A stretch of 64,000 bases of DNA, from assembly GCA_014549065.1 (NCBI GenBank), contig JACDOX010000057.1, positions 3,441,991 to 3,505,990 on the forward strand, written 5' to 3'. Each line of letters opens with the position of its first letter. Position 1 is the stretch's first letter. Below, piece by piece: positions 52,141 through 64,000 of this stretch. A model generated the notes under the pieces. It saw only the letters and a list, made by a program, of their open reading frames with translations. It ran no database searches and was not told where the DNA came from. The DNA comes from Cardinalis cardinalis. Lineage: Eukaryota > Chordata > Aves > Passeriformes > Cardinalidae. Both the position numbers and the translations under genes were made by a program.

Positions 52141-55100
52141 TGAAGAGAGTGTCTAGTCAACATTTTATTTATACACCGGGGATGAATCAACTACTTAGAT
52201 ACTGTGCTGGTTTTCTGTGGATTTTTGTGGATATGAATTTCCGTTGAAAATAAGCCTACTACCAGATCATAAATACTTTATCATGTGCCAACTGAAAACC
52301 TGTTGATACACTTTTGTAACAGCTCAGTCCTTAGTTTGTCAATGTCTAGGTCTAATAATTGTTATGCTACTGGAAGTACAGCACTTTAGACACTCTTAGA
52401 AATATGTTCAAGGCATATACACTAAGAGTCTGTGAAAATAGCACTTGTTTACCTATTTCACACATGAAGTTACCACCTGTTAACAGCAATACTTTAGGGC
52501 CTCTGTGATGTTTGTGAAAGCATTCAAGTTTTCATCCCAGTGAAGCACTCATGCCATTTTTTATTTGCTCATCTCCTCATATTACACGTTACCCCATTCA
52601 CTCCCCCAAACACAGCTCCAGCAAAAATGAACTCCATTTAAGATGATTATACATTAAAGAATATTCTCTGACATGTTTCTGAAGATAACACAGCTCTTTG
52701 ACAGCTAGGATTACTAAACTGACTGAGAAAACCTACTTCATTTTACCTTTAGATTGCAATTGACAGTACAAAGCAAGTGGAAGGTCTGAGATGCTGTGTT
52801 TGAAGGAGCATCATTGATTACCAGCTGGGCTGGCTGGTCCCACTGACTAACTGCTGTCTACTACAGCTTGACTTGCTTCTACCTATATGCTCTAGGTCTG
52901 CTAACCTGCTGTGAGGTTGTATTTCTGGAAGAGAAAAAAATGCAGAAGGCAAAGGGTGCTGGAGCTCAGGCCCAGCCATGCACAGGTCACAGGGATTTCC
53001 CCTGCAAAGGATCCCTTTTCAAGCCTGGGGAAATCCTGCCTCCAGGGCTTTCTGCTGCTGTCTTGTGCANGCAGGAGGATGGGACAGATGGGCAGAGATG
53101 GAGAAAATGTACTATTAAGGCTAATTCATACTATTTTCCAGGTGAGCCAGTTGGATCAACAGAGATAATGGCTGTGAAATAATCAGGTTGAAGACCTGTC
53201 CTAGCATTTAACTTTTCCCTCCCTTGAGTGCTGAAAGAGCTTTATTTCCATAAATGATCAGTTTACAGGGCTTCTCCAGTAAAGAATGGTGCTTCCATTA
53301 GACAACAGATGTAAAAATCTCCATTTAGCCCTCCTGAGCAGTGAGCTTGGACCTGCAAAATAGTTGTTCTACTCTGCTGACATCTCTATAAACTTCAATG
53401 GGGCTACTGACAGAAAGGGCACAATTTGATCAAAATGAAGAAAACTACGGCAATTTAGCTTTTTTTTCATGTCGTAACAACCATATATACAATCTTAAAC
53501 AAGGAAAAGCCTACTCTGTGCCTTACAAAGGCAATTCAAAACTTGCATGAGCAGCAAGTTGGAGCAGTTGGGTGCCAAAAACACGAGAGCACAATTGGCA
53601 GCAAAGAGCTGATCAGCTGCCAGAGAAACGCAGAAAGGGCTGGGGGTGGAGGCAGAAATAGCCTTTGCTTTGGCCCACAGGGCGAATGCAGACCACGCTG
53701 TGCTCCTGCACAGGTCATGTGATGGCTGCCATGAGAAAATCAAATCTCTGCCAGCAGACATCATGCAGGGAACCCCCAGATAAACAGGTTATTTAAACAC
53801 GTGCCTGACTTTCACTGTGTGAGCAGTCACAGTAAAGCACACGTGGGTAGTCAATGGGATTATTCATGTGCTTTAAGCCAAGAACAGGATAAAGTGCTTT
53901 GCTGAACCCATTTCTTGGGTTTCCACTCCAAACTGGCATCTCCTGCAGAAACTGTTGGCAAAGGCTGATCTATAACAGTAGCCAAGGTATTTTTTGAGAA
54001 AAGGCATTCACTCTCCACTGCTGTGAACTCTAAATATTTCTTTAAAGTGCTTTAAGTTCAGTAAGTTCTTGAAAAGCATGGCTTTGGCAATCCAGTGAAT
54101 AAAGTTTCAGGGAACATTGTACCATTCATGTTTCATGTGCCAGAGCCANTAGGTTCATTTGGTGGCTCTTTTACTGAAATTCATCATCAGAAGATCATCT
54201 TAGCTGGCATGATTATACCAACAGNTCAAAACTACACATGGCTCACTCTTCATCCATTCAGATGGTGCTACTGATATGACTTTATATTTGAAAGAAATAC
54301 AAGGAGTAACATAACAAATGAAAATATCTTAAATGCCAAAGGAAGCATTAGTCCTGTAATTAGCATTCATTTTACTAGTTGCTGAACATTACATCATTCA
54401 GAGCAAAATTTAAGTAATGCTGACAATGACACTGGAAAATTATCTTAATTCAAAACCATAGTTTTGCTTGTTCAAGAATTCAAGTTCTCTCAGTTTATTG
54501 TGCTTAGTTTACCCATCTTAATGGCATCCTTTTCCCCTGCAGAAGAAAACTAAATGGTGCATAACTGGCAGCCCAAACCATAACTGGCTAAGACTGTCAN
54601 TACAGAGGTACTGCNTCTTGCCTCCTTGGTGACCCTCAAAGTGCTCTTATTTCAATGAAAATCCTGTCATCACTAACACACTTAGCTACCAGTTAACTGA
54701 ATGCAAGAATCAAGAACTTCTATGTTGTTTAACATATATTTTGTTATCAGTTCAACAGCCACACATTAGCTCTAGAATATCTAGTTCAGAACATTCAACT
54801 TGCAAATTTTACGTGCTGCATATTTACTTCAGGCACAATTTCTGTTGCAGTTGAAGCTAAAAATTAACAGCATTTGGGTTTTGGTTTAGTTTGTCAGCAA
54901 AAATACAGTCACTACCAGAACTCAGGCCAAATATCTTGGAGAAAGTAACTATGATTCCATGCAAGGAAACATGACTTGGAGGAGAAAATTATGCACTGAA
55001 ATTTGTAATAATAATGCTCTTCATCTTCAGGTCTTGACAAAACAGTCACTGCTGTTCACAACACTGAGTATTCAGCAGCCAAGCCCAGTGGATCTNTTAA

Positions 55101-58100
55101 TTTTCCTGATGGAAATAAAGGCCCAAACTCAAAAATCTAAGAAAGGGTTATATATTGGTTAGGAATATAAAAATAAATGTCAAGAAAGAGAAGACTAACT
55201 CCTTGTAATCTGTGATCCAACAACAGGAGCTAAGCAAAATAAATACATTTTACAGGTTNACTGGGTTGCAACATGGTGATTGAAAGTCTTCAGAACCTTA
55301 GCCCTCATCCTCCATTCTCTCTTAATATCAGCATTACAATCAACACATGACTGCCTGAACTGACATCACATTTCCAGATGACCTGTACTTGGCCAATTTT
55401 GCCAAAGATGCACATTGAATCCAAACCCAAAATTNATAGGATGTTAACTTATGAAAATGAGTTATTCTAAAAGTTCAGACTCTGAAAGTGGAATCTGCCA
55501 GAACAAGAAGCAGTCCTCTGGGTAATTCATCCTTCTACAGCACCTAACACAGGAATTCCCAGATGAAATCCATGTTAGTGTATGATGAAGATGAAAGGAA
55601 ATTAANAAAATAATATCTATAATTTACTATTTCAGCAGAAGTACCTCTCTACCTCTGAAACCCATTTAGTCTCGAATGAACCCAGAACTTTTCAACAGCA
55701 ACCTACAGCAAGGAAAAGCAGCCTACGGAAGACACAACCAAGTGAATTGAACTGCAAGAGAATTTTAGAAAGTACAAAGGTTCCTTTTTGCCTGTTCCCA
55801 GTGGAATTTGCCTACCAGCATGTCTAGTCTGTAGGTACAAGAGGAGATGACAACACAACAGTCCTTTAGCACTAGGGTTACCCCATGAGTTGCACGAGCA
55901 CAGCTGTGAGCTAAGGACCACCCANCCCCAAGCCTCCAGCTTTTCAGCAAGGAAAGAAGAATTCTGATCTATATGAAAACTGATACATTTCAAGGCTTTA
56001 TTTTGTTTAAAGCCAAACTGTCCAGTACAGATAAATGTNATCTCTGATCCATTTCTTGTTAAACAAATACTGCTAATACAATATAAATTATTTCCCTCCC
56101 CCATATTAAACTATATNGTGCTTTATTTATTTATCCTTTAGTAGCAGTTCATATAAACATTGTACTGAACACTGCAATNAAACCCACTATAGAAGGGATG
56201 GAANCAATTTATCATGATAAAGTCAGAAATCATCCCATCAGCAGCCTGATCTGTAACACAAAACTGGCATGCACAAACCCAAGACCATGTTATAACTATA
56301 CTCAAGGTATCCACCCCAAGAAACCTCCTTGAAACCAATCCAGAAATCTGGTTATTAAAAGCTTATCTCATCCAGCATCTCAAGACCTATATTTTTCCAG
56401 CCTATCAAAACAAATCCATTCANTCTCTTTCAGGTAACAGATGCTATTTATGTGAAAAATCATATAATTATGTCTGAATTTTCACCTNTCAATCACAAAG
56501 AAATGGCAACATGTGGAAGTGGTAAGACAGGCTTGCCTGCAGGCACCCTGTGATACAATTTGTAAGCAGAGGAGCTTGGACAGGCCCATGGCACAACTTG
56601 TCATGACTCACTGGGCTGAGGGCATGGCAGCCCCAAGAATCTTGGGACAAAGTATCTGGGAAATGTTCCACAAAACAAAAGCAAAAACCAACCAAACAAA
56701 CTTTTTCCCCCTCTCCACAGGTCCAGTGACCATGCATGGTTGCAGATAAGNGACTCAACCAATGCCAGCCACCCTTCCCCTCTCATGTCCCCANGCTCCT
56801 TCCACCCTCCCCAGCAGACAGTACACGAGAGGGCTGGGGTGGCAGAGAGAGTTTGGGCCCAGGAAGGAGTAATCTGCATTTGANAGGATAAGCTCTAATC
56901 CTTATGACAGAAGAGCAAGAGGAGGATGGCATTGAAGCAAGCAGGCATGAGACTCAGGAAAGGAAAACACCAGGAGAGGCAGCACTACAAGCAAAGCTGC
57001 CAGGCAGGGCCCCTCCTGCACTTCTCCTGCCATTNCTGAGGGTCATAAGGGAGTCAAGGATAGAGCTCTGATGGAAAAACCTGTAGTATACAGAAACAAT
57101 AGATAATGAAAGGAAAGGGACACCAGACTGCAGACAGAAAAGCATGACAAAGTACACAGGAAACCTAAATCAGCTGAGTGTCAAAAAGCCTTCCAGTGAA
57201 GATGCTACAGGATCTTTGCATGCAAGTACTGAGAATTATTCCATCTCACTCTGACACCAACTTCTTGGGAATATTCTTCTTCCTGTGGTGGTAAGACACA
57301 TCTCTTAAAAACACAAAATTATCAAGATTTCATAACTAGAACCAGCACTCCTTATCAATAGCTATGATCATACAGCTGCTTGTGTGATGGTGCTCACATT
57401 TCTTTGTTTTCCTACAAGTTTAAAGGATTTCTGTTTCCTCACAATTTAATTCATGTGAAACGTTTTGTTCTCAGACCCTGTGTACTTCAAGTTTGCTCTG
57501 GCTGAATGCCCCCATTCTGTTGCCAAGCTTATGTGATTCCAATCAGCAGGATTGCTGCCCAAACAAAACAGTCCCAGATACAAACACCCTCCAAACTGCA
57601 GGGAACTTCAGAGCCAGATGAGAATTTCATGACTGATCCTCTAACATCTCTCTATCATCAGTCAAACTAAACCCCAATCTAAACAAACCTAAGCATACAA
57701 GATATTCAGAGACCAAGTTCCCAGTTCAGTCACAACTGCTCAGAACATAAAGCCTCATCACAGAGATCCACATCAGAGTAGGAAGGAAGGAGTCAATATT
57801 TCAGGACACTCAAAATCATGAAAAATAAGACCTCCCTAAGACATGAGTGGAGGTGGGGAAAAAAAGTCACAGTATCACAGNAAAATGTTCTTTCATCAGT
57901 CTCTATGTTACACTGCTTAAATTCCCAGGTTAATATTTCCATGGAAATTAGGCATGTTGGAGAGAAGACAAACATCTAAATATACCTGTTTGGATTTGAA
58001 CTTTTACAGTCTTTTACCTACTGATGACTGTAAAATATATTTTGAAATAAGCTGTAGCTTCCCATGCCTGGTGCTCATGGCATATATATTTTATAACAGA

Positions 58101-58390
58101 ACATTTTTTTAGCATCAATAGAAATAAAGCATAAAAAANCCTTGACCAATATATCAACAGAGCTGCTCTCATAAATAACTACTACCAAAATTTCAGCCCC
58201 AGAAATTACTGTTAACTCTCAAAATCTAATAACTTTGTCACAACTGAACTAGTTCTGGAATTTTAAACTAGATTACAGTTTCAAAGATACCAGAATTTCT
58301 CAGTGGAAGCAGAAGAATTTATCAACTCCAGCAATTTTCAGGACAAATGCCAGTCAAAATACAAGTCCAAGACAAGGCAAACGGTTAAAA

Positions 58391-58393
58391 NNN
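58391..58393. other. Three-base ambiguity (NNN)
   Basis: The only run of more than one N noticed in the window, flanked by A-rich sequence (ggttaaaa and aaataaaaagaaaaag). It could be a collapsed A-run length polymorphism or adjacent uncertain base calls. Confidence 0.85.
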
Positions 58394-61300
58394 AAATAAA
58401 AAGAAAAAGTAGAAATAAATTAAGAAATAGGAGCTGACAAGAAAAGAAAGAACAAAATAGAACACGCAGCAGCATAGATACGTCAAGTTCATTCACTTTG
58501 ATTTTGAGCTGACCCNTAAGCTACTTTCCAACATATTTTTCTCCTAACATGAGTTTCCAGTACATGTATTATTTGGTATAGTTGGCCCAATATTAAAACA
58601 ATGGAATCCTGCAGCATGAAGGCAGCTGTTGCTTTTTCAATTTGCCCTTGGAGGCTTTCCAATAATGTCTGTGTCAGAGGATGCTTTAAAAAGTTTTTTA
58701 TCCTCACTCTGTTCCTGGCACAACAAGCCCATCTCAGACAATACCTGCCAGACAGCCACTGCATTCTGCAATGCAGCCCTTTCAAAACCAGTGTTTCGCT
58801 CTGCCACTCTTCTTCACTTTTTGCAATAAAGCAATAACTTGGTAAGCAGTTATGTAGTTCAGTGACACCTCTCTTGCCTTGCTAAGAATTCTTTTCTGAG
58901 ACAGGCATAGGGACTAGGTGACAAAGGCATGTGCTACAAACAAGGAATCTGCTCTGATTATTTGCTACAAGTAACACTGTTTAATACTGTGGAGAAAAAG
59001 TGCACAAATTCTTGACAAAAAAGGTTACATGTTGCTAAATGTAAATCAAACTAATTTCTGGGCTAATTAATTATTGTATTTACAGCTGCAAAATAAGGAG
59101 AATCCATTTCTTCCCCTAAAGCTATTTTATCACGGAGTCCTTTGATGCTAATGTACAGCACTGCCTTTTCCAGGTCAGAACCACCCCCAAGATTTAAACC
59201 TGGCACTCCTGAGGGTCTCTGAGAAGGGCTCCTCCTATTTCCCATGGACACAAGCCACTTCCAAGGGAATGGACCCGCATCTTTAGCAAGTCAGCCTTTT
59301 TGGGAAGCCTTCACCAGGGTGTACCTCCTGAGCCCTTGCAAGGGATGAAGAAGCCTGGTGGCTTTAGCCTTCCCTCCTGCCACACATCCCCATGAGCACC
59401 ATCAGCGCCTGCCCCAGAGCATCCCCAGGGAGCTGTGTCTGGCCAGCACGACTGTCCCATCTCAAGGAACCTCCCCAGCCCTGACTACACTCACAGGCAT
59501 TTCATCTCCTGCAACGCTACTCCTTTCCCACCTCCAACAGCAAATTATTCATCATGGGGGAACTCTGCCAGGATTANAGCTATACAAACCTTTGAGCACA
59601 CAATGCAGAATATAGACAAAAATTGGGTCCCACTGCAGTGCAGATACCTAACCACTAGCCCAGGGCAACTTCACACAGTAGGTCTTTCCACTTATTTAAG
59701 CCATGAATAAAAGTAGTACACTAGAGACCCTACATCAGAAATAAGGGATTCTACAGAAAGTGATCAAAAATACCTTTCTACAACATGTCTCATTAATTCA
59801 GCAAAACTTTAGAGTTGGATAATTGACAGGATTTGCACCAAGAAATCTTTACAAAAGAAAAATCAGACCAACTCATTTACATTCCTGTTTCTCCTGCAAC
59901 TACCTTACTTGTTAAGCTGAGCCAAAACAGCCAGATGCAAAATTACTCTGCTTTGTACAGTTCAGAATGAGTCAAGTAAAAAGGCTGAGGCTGGTGCTCC
60001 CCTTTGTTAAGGCCAACAGGGCCTATGGGTAGGACAGCCTTCCAATACCCACATCCTCCAGATATAAAGGTTAAATCTGCATTGTGTTTTCAAGGTTTTT
60101 CCAGAAGTAATTAATCTTTTCTGATGCTTCCATTTTTCTGGTTTTCAAAGAACAATTCATTAGCACTTGACAAGACAGAGATTAANCTTCTGACTTCTTG
60201 CAATTTAGTCATTCAAACTCAGAGATACTCAGAAACTCCATCTTTTCTATAAAACCTCAGTTTCTTCCTCTTGTCAGCAAAGTTCAGATAATTTTGCAGA
60301 AGCTTAACTAATCCCTCAGCTGAGTATTAAATTTCAAAATGCTAGTGGTTATACATATATATACATATCTACAGTTCTAAGAACAAAGAGGGGGGAAAGA
60401 ACCACGGAAAAAAAAGCAAATCCCTCCAGAAAAGAAATAAAATATGCACCANGAGATTCAACCAGATGCCCTTATCCCCTCCGGGCATGGTTAATATACT
60501 ATCTGCCAGTACATATGGGACCAATTAAAAAGAGCTAAGTCCTCACACAGGCGCTGCAGCGTCACTCTGGAGGAACCCACAATCCATTAAACAAACTCAT
60601 TCCAAGTAATTCCATTCTGGAAACACGTGCTCATTCATAACCAAATCCCAGTCCTTAGGAATCTCATATGCCATGAAAAAAACAACCCTGCTTCCACAGA
60701 AATCTCTGGCAAAACAATCTGAAGTTCAACGGGAACAGAACTACCCTCATCTTTACTGCTGCTTTACGTGTGCTACTAGCTGCACCTACATGAAGAATTA
60801 CTACCACTCCTTAGAGAACTGTCTTGGTCTTACACTTCAACATTGCCAATGAAATTAAGTGCACTGCATGATGGAAATCATGAATTGTTTAACTAAAGGA
60901 AACAGAAAAGTTGAAAACTACCCAAGTGTTCCCTTCCAGCAAGACCAGAATTGGAAGACTTCAGGCATGTACAAGGATCATCATTCAAGCTCTTTACATT
61001 GTGAAAGCTACTTCCTCTGTCGCCAGTAATTATACTCTCACTTTTGTCCAATCTGCTCCAAACCTTGTTCAACACAGCAACGACTTACAAGTTTCTACAC
61101 ACAAAAGACCTACAGAATAAAGAATTCCACTCAGCAACAAAGAGGAACATCCTTACTCAGTACAGTCTCAACTTTCCTCCCCTCTCCATTGATTGCTCAC
61201 CATCACAAACACAATCCATTCTCAGCCACTTTACAATCTAAATAGTTTTGCATTGAAAAAAACCCTGTGTTTTCAAGTTTGGGCTCAACTTTGAGAAATG

Positions 61301-62060
61301 AAGCTGCAAAAGAAACAGGAATGTAGATGAGAGGGTTGTTTTGGGGGGGAGGAGAGGGGTTATTATTATCAAATGCTTGTTCATGCAAACCCTGTAAATT
61401 ATTGCAAGCAGTGTTTTAACATGTTTTAAGCTTAGAACAAATGAAGTAATATAGAACATCAAGATCCAAGGAAAGGGACCTGGGATGTTACAGCCCTGAG
61501 TTTCTCCAGATAGANAGCTGAAATATATTCCTATAATACAAGATGGAAATAATCTGAATACCCACTGCATTTACAGACCCCTGTTGCCTGTGTCAGGCAG
61601 CTAGTTAAACACATGTGAAAGAACCAACAAAATTAAAATAAATTAAGTGCCTGCCCAGAATTTACNGTCTTCCTCCTCTGCCCCATTCAATTTAACTTTG
61701 AAGCATTAGTGATGCAGTTATTCCAGCAACCCTTAAAGAGCACAGAGCTGTAGTTCTGCANATGTTAACAAGGTGGCTTTCATCAAACTTGATGCAGCTG
61801 AAATCTAAATTATTTACCCTGAAAGAGAAGGGAATAAAAGCATTTAGGGACCTGTGATAAAATATTAAAGTATTGAATCCTGTGAATACCTATAAGTCAT
61901 TCCTCTGAGGAAAAAAGTATCAAGATATATATATTTATTTTAATAAAGAAAAGGCATATATTTGGCTGAAAGAAAAAACTCTGATGCGAAATGTTTGAGC
62001 AGCTTTACAAATTCAGACCTCTATAATTATACNGAGACTGCTAAAAATTCCACTTTCATA

Positions 62061-62074
62061 ACCACCACCACCAC
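62061..62074 (+). repeat. Short (ACC)n microsatellite
   Basis: Nearly five ACC units (accaccaccaccac) in ordinary AT-rich intron sequence. Confidence 0.75.
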
Positions 62075-64000
62075 AAATAAATAAGTGCCAAAATAAATCC
62101 AGCAGATTATCGTGCAAAAATGTGTCCTCTATAGCTTAATCTTGAGATAATACTTTTTANAGCATGTCTTTCTGCCCAAATTTGCAGCTCTTGTTACTTA
62201 CATTCTGGCCACTAAGNACAAGGGTCATCAATCTTATAATTCATTTTTTTCATTAAATTCTTCATGCTGCAGCCCTGCTGATGGCTTATCTAAGGTATTT
62301 GCATATAGAATGGCCATACAGTTCTTTGAAANATCTCCAAGCCATACTCAGTGATGTCAAGGACAGCAATTTAGCCAAAAGAAAAGGAAAAAAATAACCA
62401 TTTAGAGGTAAACTGTAAATACGAGGCAGATGGATGAATGTACACAAGGATTCAATATGAATCTCCAGTGACATTCCTCTATTGGTCAGCCCCAATTTTG
62501 CAACGAAAAACTCACAGAAGACTTTTCAAGGGAATCTATGAAGTTTCCTTTTTCCACAAATACTTTTCCTAAAAGTAACTCTCTAGCTCCAAGTGTTTAA
62601 TGCAGTTTCTTATGTTTGGAAAGCAAGGCCCACTTAGAAAGCAATTAAAGTGAATACCAGTCCATGGCTGGGACAACCAAGACCAACCAGTCTGATGGAA
62701 CACCATCCTCAGAAGGGAGCCATTGTGGAGAGCATTTATCAGCAGAGTCACCCAGCAGGCAGGGCACAACGTGACAGCTCCACAGGACTTGTGCCTCGCC
62801 ACCACACACTTCCCCCAGAGCTTCATTGCAGCTGCTGAGATCCCAAACACTGCCCACTGCAAAGCTGCTCTGCCTACACCCTTATCAGGAACATTCAGCA
62901 CAAAGCATTCCACGTGGGCACAAAATAAGGCTTTGCCTCTAGGNCTCCACTTGGGAAGTCAAAAGGTAGTCAGAGCTGAACACTCAAAATGAACATTTCT
63001 CTTGCTGAGGGNTAATTCTGAGCTCGATGACAGATGGCTGTTTTCCTGCCTTCCAAGTATTACCATTATTTAGAGGAAAGTCTGTAAAAATGTTTGTACT
63101 GTTGGTGAGTTACTTGGGAGACCACCAGAAGTAAAATATTTTCATTTTTAAAGAAAGTATGTCATTTCAGTCCAGAAGCAAAGCTTGAAACAGATAACCT
63201 CAAAAGTGGAAAGTCTTGGGCAAGTTGTTAACTGAAGTCACCGATTTTTCAGAGGGGACTTTAACTCCACATCAATTAATCACCACTAGTTCCCCTCCTA
63301 CAGACCAACCTTTAATCCAGCTACACTATTTTTAGTGTCAGATGGCTTGAGGAACAGAAGGTATCCTTGTTTGATTTTTTTTCGATTTTGGATCCCAGGT
63401 TGTCTGACTGGAACAGATTTTCAGATGACATTAGAAAAGCCTCTGAAATAACATCAGTCAAGNTTTGCATGCACAGCTATTTGCACAAGTCAATTCTACA
63501 GTCAATTTACAAGACAATCGGCTACATAAACATCTGGCTGCTCCATTCCCAGCAGCTGATGAGCGAGGGGGACCTTTGATCATTCAACAAAGCCAGTTTC
63601 CTCCTGGGTACAATCCAGCAACCACCACAATTCAAGGGTTCCAAGTTTTGCTGTTTCCCTGTCCTGAAGCACTCATTGGCTCTCATGTGCATCTCAGCGT
63701 CATCCACAGCACAACAGAGAAAATCAGAGGTTGAAGCCACAGCGACCCCCTGCAGAAACAGGAACCCAAACTACCACCACTGTCTGCTGTTCAAGCCAGG
63801 ATTGTGTANGCCATAGTTATCCACACAGGGTGACCGTGGGTTTTACTGACACACAATGAAAAAATGTATGACAAGGGCATTTGCTAAAACACCGATTTTT
63901 AAAAAAATAATTTCTTTTAAATACAGGTTAGAAATCCTTTGAAAACTATGATATTATACAAGGTGCTCCTTCCCTTCTATAAAGATTAAAAGAGGAACAG

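Larger units (their letters stand above)
50943..64000 (-). other. PID1: PID1 upstream intron (partial, about 13 kb visible)
   Basis: This is the sequence 5' (minus strand) of the internal coding exon. The AG acceptor at 50944..50943 has a long pyrimidine tract. I searched by eye for a minus-strand exon encoding MWQPATERLQ followed by a GT donor, and for a long-form alternative first exon, and did not find either. No CpG-island-like promoter is apparent. The stretch holds a MIR-like remnant, two short tandem duplications and otherwise nothing I can name. An NNN run at 58391..58393 is the only multi-base ambiguity noticed. Confidence 0.8.

Noticed and set aside
53385..53440. Resemblance to a common ancient amniote repeat containing 'acttcaatggg'
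   Set aside because: The match is about ten bases plus weak flanks, too little to name an element.
1..64000. Prokaryote-type features, CRISPR arrays, endogenous retrovirus coding regions, tRNA or rRNA genes
   Set aside because: None was seen on either strand: no spaced direct repeats, no pol or gag-like translations, and no cloverleaf with the conserved A and B box pattern.

Overview
This window looks like vertebrate, most likely avian, nuclear DNA. It has a large AT-rich intron, intron-exon structure with GT/AG splice sites, two CR1 LINE 3' ends ending in the ATGATTCT-type repeats typical of bird CR1, very low visible repeat density and no prokaryote-like gene packing. Species cannot be named from the sequence. 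Single N characters are scattered every few hundred bases, which fits masked ambiguous (possibly heterozygous) positions better than assembly gaps.

The only gene I can support is PID1 (phosphotyrosine interaction domain containing 1, also NYGGF4), on the minus strand. The terminal coding exon is at 155..631 and carries essentially the whole PTB/PID domain and the stop codon. An internal coding exon of 147 nt is at 50796..50942. They join in phase 0 and together encode 207 residues. The annotated 217-residue vertebrate form adds a 10-residue first exon, which I did not find and which probably lies beyond position 64000. Positions 1..154 are the start of the 3' UTR, which runs off the left edge.

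The rest is intron: about 50.2 kb between the two exons (632..50795) and about 13 kb upstream of the internal exon (50943..64000). Within it I can support two CR1 fragments (about 4548..4740 on plus, 6394..6590 on minus), two convincing MIR-like ancient SINE remnants (35356..35470 plus, 51990..52140 minus) and a weaker third (3375..3515). There are also small tandem duplications, homopolymer and microsatellite tracts (notably a roughly 109-bp A-rich tract at 18103..18211) and a few inverted repeats.

No RNA gene, CRISPR array, operon, intact mobile element or nested protein gene was recognised. Most open frames in the intron are short and show no recognisable domain; the longest (6774..7613, plus) is noted as a finding because it encloses a well-formed cryptic exon. 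I found no evidence of an undescribed biological system here. The findings are modest observations within a PID1 intron.
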